Assembly: GCA_029865405.1 (NCBI GenBank)
Contig: JAOUGZ010000244.1
Span: forward strand, 1 to 5,095
Direction of reading: 5' to 3'
DNA length: 5,095 bases
Source of the DNA: Betaproteobacteria bacterium
Lineage (GTDB): Bacteria; Pseudomonadota; Gammaproteobacteria; Burkholderiales; SG8-39
Below are positions 1 to 5,095 of the stretch, one piece after another. How positions within the stretch are numbered: the first letter of the stretch is position 1; every line of letters starts with the position of its first letter. Below the pieces are notes generated by a model, which saw only the letters and a list, made by a program, of their open reading frames with translations, was not told the DNA's origin and ran no database searches. A program made the position numbers and the translations under genes.

Positions 1-2040
1 CTCATCCACGCGTGCGCGCGCGCCCGCGCCGACGATCACCGTCGACTCGCGCTCCTCGAAGATCGCGGGGCCCGTGATCTCGGCCTCGGGTGCGAGCCGG
101 TAGCGGTCGTAGACGCTGTGCGCGATGAACTCGCGCGCGAGTCCGCAGTAGGCATTGCGCGCGCCTTTCAGCGCGTCGGCCGTGCGCCCCTGGCGCGCGA
201 TCTTCGGCAGCGCGAGCAGCTTCACCGGCAGGCTGGCGCGCACGCAGAAGTTCACGAACTCGACGGGCGACTCGGGATAGGTGCGGCCGTAGAGCCGCGC
301 GTAGACCTCGTCGAAGCGGCGGCGCAGCGACTCGGCGTCGAGGCTGCCGAAATCGCGCTCGGGGACCGGCAGGCTGGTCTCCGAGCCCTGGCCGATGAAG
401 CGCGCCTCCACCGAGCGGGCGAAGCCGATCGGTCCTTCAGCGCCGGCCTTGCGCAACGTGCGCTCGCCGTCGGCCTCGAGCTCGCGAAACAAGGCCTCGA
501 GCCTGGCGAAGTCGGCCGTCGCGAAGGGCAGCTTGTGGCTGCGTACGAGATCGAAGGCGCGCGGCGCGGTGAAAAAGCCGAGCGCCGAGCCGACGCCCGC
601 GTTGGGCGGCACCGCGAGGCGCGCGGCGCCCAGCTTGAGCGCCAGGCCGTAGGCGTGCACCGGTCCGGCGCCGCCGAACGCGACCACGGTAACGAGCTGC
701 GGGTTGCCGCCGCGCTCGGCAATGTGCGTTTTCGCCGCCGCGGCCATGGTCTCGTTGATCAGGTCGTGGATGCCCCACAGCGCATCGACGAACGATACGC
801 CGAGCGGCCGAGCCACGCGCTCCTCGATGCCGCGACGCGCAGCAGCGGCATCGAGCTGCATGGTCCCGCCGAGAAAGTAGGCCGGATCGAGATAGCCGAG
901 CAGCAGGTCCGCGTCAGTTACCGTGGGCTCGGTGCCGCCACGCGCGTAGCACATCGGGCCGGGCTCGGCGCCCGCGCTCTCGGGCCCGACCTGCAGCGTG
1001 CCGAGGCGGCTGGCGCGCGCGATGCTGCCGCCGCCGGCGCCGATTTCCATCAGGTCGACCACCGGCACCTGGATGGTGAGGCCGCTGCCTTTCTGAAAGC
1101 GCTGCACCCGACCGACTTCGAAGGTCGGCACCACGCCCGCCACCCCGTTCTGGATGAGGCAGGACTTGGCCGTCGTGCCGCCCATGTCGAAACAGAACAT
1201 TTCCGGGCAGTCGAACAGGCGGCTGTAGTACTGCCCGGCGATGACCGCCGCGGTCGGGCCGGATTCGATGATGCGCACCGGGAATTCGGCGGCGGTTTCG
1301 GCCGAGGTGACGCCGCCCGAGGAGAGCATGATGAACAGCCGCCCGCGAAAGCCGATCGCGGCGAGGCGCTCGCGCAGCCGCCGCAGGTAGGTCTCGGTGA
1401 GCGGCTTGACGTAGGCGTTGATGACGGTGGTGCTGGTGCGCTCGTACTCCCGGATCTGCGGCAGCACTTCGTAGGAAATGGACACTGAGGCTTGCGGAAA
1501 CTCCGCGGCGAGCAGGCGCTTCAGCGCCAGTTCGTGCGCCGGATTCTCGAACGAGTTGAGCAGGCACACGGCCACCGACTCGACGCCCAGGCGCGCCAGC
1601 TCGCGCACCGTGTCGCGCGCCTGCGCCTCGTCGAGCGGCGCGAGCACGCTGCCATCGGCGCGCAGGCGCTCGTCGACCTCGAGCCGGCGCTCCCGCGGCA
1701 CCAGGGGCGCGGGCATCTGGGCGAAGGCGTCGTAGGCCGCGTAGCGGATCTCGCGCCCGAGCTCGAGCACGTCGCGAAAGCCGCGCGTGGTGATCAGGCC
1801 GGTGCGCGCGCCCTTGCGCTCGATGATGGCGTTGATCACGAGCGTGGTGCCGTGGATCACTTCCTCGAGCCGCTCGATGCAGCCCGGGACTTCGCGGGCG
1901 AGGGCGTGCAGTCCCTGTTCGATCGCCTGCGACGGGTCGCGCGGCGTGGTCAGGCACTTGTAAGTGTGGGTGCGGCCGGTCGCGTCCTCGAGCAGGACGA
2001 AATCGGTGAACGTGCCGCCGACGTCGATTCCGATGCGCAT
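1..2040 (-). CDS. hyuA: HyuA-family ATP-dependent hydantoinase/oxoprolinase or ketone carboxylase subunit A (3' end beyond window)
   Basis: One frame stays open for 680 codons from the ATG at 2040 down to base 1 with no stop. The family is usually near 680-700 residues, so only a short C-terminal tail is missing. The protein has the hallmarks of the Hydant_A_N plus Hydantoinase_A architecture. The N-terminal phosphate-binding strand reads MRIGIDVGGTFTDF at residues 1-14 and HGTT lies at 63-66. MLSSGG is near 258-263 and ESGPTAAV near 279 is followed by a second ATPase phosphate motif, FDMGGTTAK, at 284-292. IGAGGGSI is at 333-340, the AGAEPGPMCYARGG block at 356-369, FGGAGP at 455-460, and the C-terminal GPAIFEERESTVIV at 657-670. 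The family belongs to the actin/Hsp70-like ATPase fold and works with a HyuB subunit on hydantoins, 5-oxoproline, acetone or acetophenone. HyuB would be expected to the left of base 1. It is transcribed divergently from the regulator-thiolase-ligase operon. The family call is firm; the substrate is unknown. Confidence 0.93.
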   Translation of the reverse strand, partial: MRIGIDVGGTFTDFVLLEDATGRTHTYKCLTTPRDPSQAIEQGLHALAREVPGCIERLEEVIHGTTLVINAIIERKGARTGLITTRGFRDVLELGREIRYAAYDAFAQMPAPLVPRERRLEVDERLRADGSVLAPLDEAQARDTVRELARLGVESVAVCLLNSFENPAHELALKRLLAAEFPQASVSISYEVLPQIREYERTSTTVINAYVKPLTETYLRRLRERLAAIGFRGRLFIMLSSGGVTSAETAAEFPVRIIESGPTAAVIAGQYYSRLFDCPEMFCFDMGGTTAKSCLIQNGVAGVVPTFEVGRVQRFQKGSGLTIQVPVVDLMEIGAGGGSIARASRLGTLQVGPESAGAEPGPMCYARGGTEPTVTDADLLLGYLDPAYFLGGTMQLDAAAARRGIEERVARPLGVSFVDALWGIHDLINETMAAAAKTHIAERGGNPQLVTVVAFGGAGPVHAYGLALKLGAARLAVPPNAGVGSALGFFTAPRAFDLVRSHKLPFATADFARLEALFRELEADGERTLRKAGAEGPIGFARSVEARFIGQGSETSLPVPERDFGSLDAESLRRRFDEVYARLYGRTYPESPVEFVNFCVRASLPVKLLALPKIARQGRTADALKGARNAYCGLAREFIAHSVYDRYRLAPEAEITGPAIFEERESTVIVGAGARARVDE

Positions 2041-2048
2041 CAGGCTTG

Positions 2049-2054
2049 CTTCCC
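2049..2054 (-). promoter_or_regulatory. Weak ribosome binding site of the hyuA-like gene
   Basis: On the minus strand GGGAAG lies 8 bases before the ATG at 2040. It matches the AGGAGG consensus at four of six bases. It supports the ATG that places MRIGIDVGGT at the exact protein start, as is usual in the family, but as a signal it is weak. Confidence 0.35.
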
Positions 2055-2058
2055 GACT

Positions 2059-2078
2059 GTATACCGTATACTGTACAC
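2059..2078. promoter_or_regulatory. Probable GntR-family operator: three tandem GTATAC-type repeats
   Basis: Three units follow each other with an exact 7-base period: GTATACC (2059), GTATACT (2066) and GTACACG (2073). GTATAC is itself a palindrome, so each pair also forms a larger odd-centred palindrome: GTATAC-C-GTATAC is perfect, and GTATAC-T-GTACAC pairs at five of six positions. GntR proteins of the FadR/FCD group commonly bind short GT..AC palindromes, and E. coli NanR binds tandem GGTATA repeats. Lying next to a GntR gene and between divergent starts, this is the obvious binding site of the neighbouring regulator. Binding itself is inferred. Confidence 0.7.
2067..2072 (+). promoter_or_regulatory. 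Possible -10 element of the regulator operon
   Basis: TATACT matches the sigma-70 -10 consensus at five of six positions and lies inside the second operator repeat. No convincing -35 is seen: GCTTGC at 2044-2049 has the right 17-base spacing but is a poor match. If used, transcription would start near 2079, leaving a leader of only about nine bases before the ATG at 2088. A repressor on the repeats would block this promoter directly. Confidence 0.3.
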
Positions 2079-2087
2079 GTAAATGAC

Positions 2088-2756
2088 ATGATCGAGAAAC
2101 TGCAGGTACTCGAACGGTCCGAGCCGCTTGGCGATCGCGTGTATGGGACTTTGCGCGATTACCTGCGCGCGGGGCGCATTCCCACCGGCCAAGCGCTGCA
2201 GGAGGCGGCGCTCGCCGCGCAACTCGGCGTGTCGCGCACGCCCGTGCGCGAGGCGCTGGCGCGCCTGGCGAGCGACGGGCTGGTGGTGGCCGAGGGCCGC
2301 AGCTTCATGGTGCCGGCGCTCAGCGTCGGCGACATCGAGGACATCTATGCGCTCAGGTTCCTGCTCGAGCCCGAGGCGCTGCGCCTCGTCGCGGCGAGCC
2401 GACCCGAGCGCAAGGCGCTCGCGCCGCTGCGTGGGGCGCTGGAGGAGATGGCGGCGGCGCACGAGGCGGGCGACGGCGCGGCGTTCATGGACGCCAACTA
2501 TCGCTACCGCGACGCGTGGATGGCGCTGGTGCCGAACCAGCGGCTGGTGCGCGCCATCCGGCTTTATGCCGATCACGTGCGCTACCTGCGGGCCTTTACG
2601 CTTGACGCCGCCGCGGTGCGCGCGATCGTGCTGAAGGGCCTGAAGCAACTCACCGCGTCGCTCACGGCCGGCGACGCCGAGGCCGCGGCGAAGGCGATGC
2701 ACGCGCACCTCGAAAACGCGCGGCGCATACTTCTGGACATGGCGGGGCGGGGCTGA
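2088..2756 (+). CDS. GntR-family transcriptional regulator, FadR/FCD subgroup
   Basis: This 222-residue protein has a typical GntR winged helix-turn-helix over residues 1-75, with the recognition segment LGVSRTPVREALARL at 46-60 followed by the wing (DGLVV...). An all-helical ligand-binding domain of FCD type follows over about 80-216. Such proteins are dimeric, mostly repressors, released by a small carboxylic acid or similar metabolite. By eye, three of the four usual FCD metal ligands (Asp, His, His, His) are replaced: Asn137, Arg141 and Leu185, with only His207 kept. I chose ATG 2088 because it gives the usual short N-terminal arm. A TTG at 2046 in the same frame would add 14 residues encoded by the operator itself, which is unlikely. 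No Shine-Dalgarno precedes the ATG. The gene is first in an operon with the thiolase and ligase, so autoregulation is likely. Confidence 0.9.
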   Translation: MIEKLQVLERSEPLGDRVYGTLRDYLRAGRIPTGQALQEAALAAQLGVSRTPVREALARLASDGLVVAEGRSFMVPALSVGDIEDIYALRFLLEPEALRLVAASRPERKALAPLRGALEEMAAAHEAGDGAAFMDANYRYRDAWMALVPNQRLVRAIRLYADHVRYLRAFTLDAAAVRAIVLKGLKQLTASLTAGDAEAAAKAMHAHLENARRILLDMAGRG

Positions 2757-3961
2757 TGGCATACAAGGCGGAGATACCCTATGGCTGCTACTGGAGCACG
2801 CCGTTCGCGCGCTGGCAGGGCGCTTTCGCGAACCTGAATTCCGTCGAATTCGCCGCCCACGTGGCGAAGAACGAGCTCGCGCGGCGCGGCATTCCGGTGC
2901 AGGGGTTCGATCACGGCGTGCTCGGCTTCAGCGTGCCGCAGAAGCACTCGTTCTACGGCTTGCCGTGGTTCGCCGGGCTGGCCGGGGCCGGCCAGGTCGG
3001 CGGCCCGACGCTGATGCAGGCCTGCGCCACCGGCGTGCGCGTGCTGCTCGCCGCTGCGCAGGAGATCGAGTGCGGACTGTCCGGCGTCTCGCTCTCGGTC
3101 ACCTGCGACCGCACCTCGAACGGACCGCACCTTTACTATCCGAACCCGCGCGGCCCCGGCGGCACCGGTGCGCACGAGGACTGGGTGATGGACAACTTCA
3201 GCTGCGACCCGCTCGGGCCGCACGCCATGGTGGACACCGCCGAGAACGTGGCCAGGAAGCACGGCATCGGCACCGCCGAGCAGCACGAGGTGGTTCTGCG
3301 CCGCGAAGCGCAGTACCGCGATGCGCTTGCCGCCGACAGCGCGTTCCACAAGCGCTTCATGACGCTGCCCTTCGAGGTGCCGGACCCGGCCTACCGCAAG
3401 ACCGTGGCGACGATCGCGGGCGACGAGGGCATCAACACCTCCACCCGCGAGGGCCTGGCGAAGCTCAAGCCGGTGCAGCCCGGCGGGACGGTGACCTACG
3501 GCGCGCAGACGCACCCGGCCGATGGCAACGCGGCGATCGTGCTCGCCACCGCCGAGCGGGCGAAGGCGCTGTCGCGCGACCCGAAGATCCGCATCCGGCT
3601 GCTGGGCTTCGGCCAGTCGCGCGCCGCGCTCGCCTACATGCCCGAGGCGCCGATTCCGGCGGCGCAGCAGGCGCTGGCGCAGGCCGGGCTGGCGATCGGG
3701 CGCATGGACGCGGTCAAGACGCACAATCCATTCGCACTGAACGACATCCTGTTCTCGCGGACCACCGGCGTCGGCCTCGAGCGCATGAACAATTTCGGTT
3801 GCTCGCTCGTTTGGGGCCACCCGCAGGCGCCGATGGGCACGCGCGCCATCATCGAGCTGATCGAGGAGCTGGCGCAGCGCGGCGGCGGCCGCGGGCTGTT
3901 CACCGGCTGCGCGGCGGGCGACACCGCAATGGCCGTGGTGCTCGAGGTGACGGGAGGCTGA
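2756..3961 (+). CDS. Thiolase-family protein, SCP2-like type (acyl-CoA acetyltransferase / 3-oxoacyl-CoA thiolase)
   Basis: A 401-residue protein of normal thiolase length. The N-terminal half carries the nucleophile motif MQACATGVR with Cys90. The C-terminal half carries the catalytic histidine in VWGHPQAPMGTR (His355) and a second cysteine in GCAAGD (Cys385), which fits the usual CxG acid/base site. The motif written NEAF in classical thiolases is HNPF here (residues 323-326), recalling the HDCF of SCP2-type thiolases. The family cleaves 3-oxoacyl-CoA with CoA or condenses acyl-CoAs, in the cytoplasm. The start codon overlaps the regulator stop (TGATG), so translation is probably coupled; the G-rich upstream stretch is not a clear Shine-Dalgarno. 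With an acyl-CoA ligase directly downstream, a catabolic thiolysis role is the best guess. The exact substrate cannot be inferred, and some relatives may be non-thiolytic. Confidence 0.88.
   Translation: MAYKAEIPYGCYWSTPFARWQGAFANLNSVEFAAHVAKNELARRGIPVQGFDHGVLGFSVPQKHSFYGLPWFAGLAGAGQVGGPTLMQACATGVRVLLAAAQEIECGLSGVSLSVTCDRTSNGPHLYYPNPRGPGGTGAHEDWVMDNFSCDPLGPHAMVDTAENVARKHGIGTAEQHEVVLRREAQYRDALAADSAFHKRFMTLPFEVPDPAYRKTVATIAGDEGINTSTREGLAKLKPVQPGGTVTYGAQTHPADGNAAIVLATAERAKALSRDPKIRIRLLGFGQSRAALAYMPEAPIPAAQQALAQAGLAIGRMDAVKTHNPFALNDILFSRTTGVGLERMNNFGCSLVWGHPQAPMGTRAIIELIEELAQRGGGRGLFTGCAAGDTAMAVVLEVTGG
3952..3957 (+). promoter_or_regulatory. Strong ribosome binding site deciding the GTG start of the ligase
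   Basis: GGGAGG lies inside the last codons of the thiolase gene, six bases before the GTG at 3964. It is the best Shine-Dalgarno in the window and fixes this GTG as the ligase start. Confidence 0.8.
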
Positions 3962-3963
3962 GC

Positions 3964-5095
3964 GTGGACCTGTCGCACTGGATCGAGCGGCACGCGCGCT
4001 TTTCCCCGGGCGCCGTCGCCTTGCGCTTCGAGGGCGAGGCGATCGGCTACGCCGAGCTTGCGCACCGCATCCGGCGCGCGGCCGCCGCGCTGGCGGGCCG
4101 GGGCGTCAAGCGCGGCGATGCCGTCGCCTATCTCGGCCTGAACCATCCGGCAGTGCTGGTGCTGCTGTTCGCCTGCGCGCGCCTGGGCGCGATGCTCGCG
4201 CCGCTCAATTGGCGCCTTGCCCCGCCCGAGCATGCACGCGTGCTGGCCGATTTCCGCCCGCGCGTGGTGTTCCGCGAGGCGGCGTTCGCCGATCACGTGC
4301 ACGGGTTCGAGGCGCTCGAGCTGTCCGCGCTGCTGAGCGATGCCGGCGCGGCACCGGCCGCCGCGGGCGACGAGGGCGCGCCGCTGCTCCTGTGCTACAC
4401 CTCGGGCTCGACCGGCGCGCCCAAAGGCGTGGTGCTGACGCAGCGCGCGCTGCAGTGGAACGCGTTCAACAGCGCGCACATGCACGACCTGACCAGCGCC
4501 GACCGGGTGCTGACGACGCTGCCGCTGTTTCACGTCGGCGGAATGAACATCCAGACCACGCCCGCGCTGCATGCCGGCGCGAGCGTCACGCTGCACGCCA
4601 GGTTCGATCCGGCGGCGACGCTGGCGGCGATCGAGCGCGAACGCATCACGCTCACGGTGCTGGTGCCGGCACAGCTCGACGCGCTGATGGCGCTGCCGCG
4701 CTGGCAGAGCGCCGACCTGTCGAGCCTGCGCATGATCACCACCGGCTCGACCATCGTCCCGGCCGCGTTCGTGCGCAAGGCGAGCGCGCGCGGCGTGCCG
4801 GTGGTCCAGGTCTACGGCTCGACCGAGACCTGCCCGATCGCGACCTACGTGCGCGCCGCGGACGCCCAGCGCAAGGCGGGCTCGGCCGGCGCGCCCGCGC
4901 TGCACTGCGAAGTGAAAGTGGCGGATGACGACGGTGCGGAGCTGCCCGCGGGCCGCGACGGCGAAATCCTGGTGCGCGGACCGAACCTGGCGGCGGGCTA
5001 CTGGAACGCCGCCGCCGAGAGCGCGCAAGCGTTCGCCGATGGCTGGTACCGCTCGGGCGACCTCGGCCACTTCGATGACGAGGGCCACCTGCACG
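3964..5095 (+). CDS. AMP-forming acyl-CoA synthetase / CoA ligase (3' end beyond window)
   Basis: The frame is open from GTG 3964 to the right edge, giving 377 complete codons of an enzyme that usually has about 500. It belongs to the ANL adenylating superfamily, which activates a carboxylic acid with ATP to an acyl-AMP and then transfers it to CoA. The N-terminal region (DLSHWIERHARFSPGAVAL...) and a rather short stretch before the phosphate loop resemble the compact MenE/malonyl-CoA-synthetase-like ligases. The phosphate loop YTSGSTGAPKG is at 145-155, LPLFHVGGMN lies near 186-195, the A5 motif YGSTET is at 284-289, and the A7 motif GWYRSGDLG is at 360-368. The A8 hinge and the catalytic lysine of A10 fall outside the window. 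It starts two bases after the thiolase stop, so the two are surely co-transcribed. The substrate is unknown; a 3-oxoacid or other short or aromatic acid feeding the adjacent thiolase is a reasonable inference. Confidence 0.92.
   Translation, partial: MDLSHWIERHARFSPGAVALRFEGEAIGYAELAHRIRRAAAALAGRGVKRGDAVAYLGLNHPAVLVLLFACARLGAMLAPLNWRLAPPEHARVLADFRPRVVFREAAFADHVHGFEALELSALLSDAGAAPAAAGDEGAPLLLCYTSGSTGAPKGVVLTQRALQWNAFNSAHMHDLTSADRVLTTLPLFHVGGMNIQTTPALHAGASVTLHARFDPAATLAAIERERITLTVLVPAQLDALMALPRWQSADLSSLRMITTGSTIVPAAFVRKASARGVPVVQVYGSTETCPIATYVRAADAQRKAGSAGAPALHCEVKVADDDGAELPAGRDGEILVRGPNLAAGYWNAAAESAQAFADGWYRSGDLGHFDDEGHLH

Larger units (their letters stand above)
2041..2087. promoter_or_regulatory. 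Divergent intergenic control region
   Basis: Only 47 bases separate the hyuA-like start (minus strand, ATG ending at 2040) from the regulator ATG at 2088. This stretch is AT-richer than the surrounding genes, as expected for a promoter. It must hold, or overlap, the promoters for both directions, so a protein bound here could control both transcripts at once. The tandem GTATAC repeats sit in its middle. Confidence 0.75.

Noticed and set aside
118..1488. A 456-codon plus-strand open frame opposite the hyuA-like gene
   Set aside because: Its product is rich in Arg, Ala, Gly and His with no recognisable domain, and the opposite strand carries a complete, motif-rich HyuA frame. Long antisense frames are expected in such GC-rich DNA.
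1..2040. Possible frameshift or pseudogene in the hyuA-like gene
   Set aside because: I translated the frame from 2040 to 1 and found no stop or break; all expected motifs appear in order in the same frame.
2046..2087. TTG at 2046 as the start of the regulator
   Set aside because: It would place the operator repeats inside the coding region and add 14 residues not expected at a GntR N-terminus; the ATG at 2088 gives a normal start.
914..2089. A 391-codon minus-strand open frame overlapping the hyuA-like gene in another frame
   Set aside because: The product is Arg/His/Pro-rich low-complexity sequence; the correct minus-strand frame begins at 2040 and contains all HyuA motifs.
2582..3820. 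A 412-codon minus-strand open frame opposite the regulator and thiolase
   Set aside because: No domain-like sequence, and both genes on the other strand show intact catalytic or DNA-binding motifs.
3634..5094. A 486-codon minus-strand open frame opposite the thiolase end and the ligase
   Set aside because: It spans two well-supported genes, has compositionally biased sequence and no family motifs, so it is a shadow of the GC-rich coding strand.

Overview
The window is very GC-rich and densely packed with long open frames. Nearly every codon in the real genes ends in G or C. Gene content and style suggest an environmental proteobacterium, probably a betaproteobacterium (Burkholderiales-like), but this is inferred from composition and family resemblance, not proven. 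I see no RNA genes, mobile elements, CRISPR arrays or terminators.

Layout. A single minus-strand gene fills positions 2040 down to 1 and runs off the left edge. It encodes a HyuA-type subunit (hydantoinase A / N-methylhydantoinase A / ketone carboxylase family). A 47-base divergent intergenic region (2041-2087) follows, carrying three tandem 7-base repeats built on GTATAC, which is the likely operator. On the plus strand come three tightly packed genes: a GntR-family regulator with an FCD-type C-terminal domain (2088-2756), a thiolase-fold enzyme of the SCP2-like type (2756-3961), and an AMP-forming acyl-CoA synthetase (3964 to beyond the right edge). Regulator and thiolase overlap by one base (TGATG). 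Thiolase and ligase are two bases apart, with a strong Shine-Dalgarno inside the thiolase 3' end. This looks like one operon whose first gene is its own regulator.

How the genes may work together. HyuA proteins are the ATP-using subunit of hydantoinases/oxoprolinases and also of acetone and acetophenone carboxylases. In anaerobic acetophenone degradation the ketone is carboxylated by a HyuA/HyuB-type carboxylase, the resulting 3-oxoacid is activated by a CoA ligase, and a thiolase cleaves it. The same three enzyme classes occur here around one regulator. The window can therefore be read as a candidate ketone (or lactam/hydantoin-type) catabolic module controlled by the GntR protein through the shared intergenic operator. 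The substrate cannot be read from the sequence.
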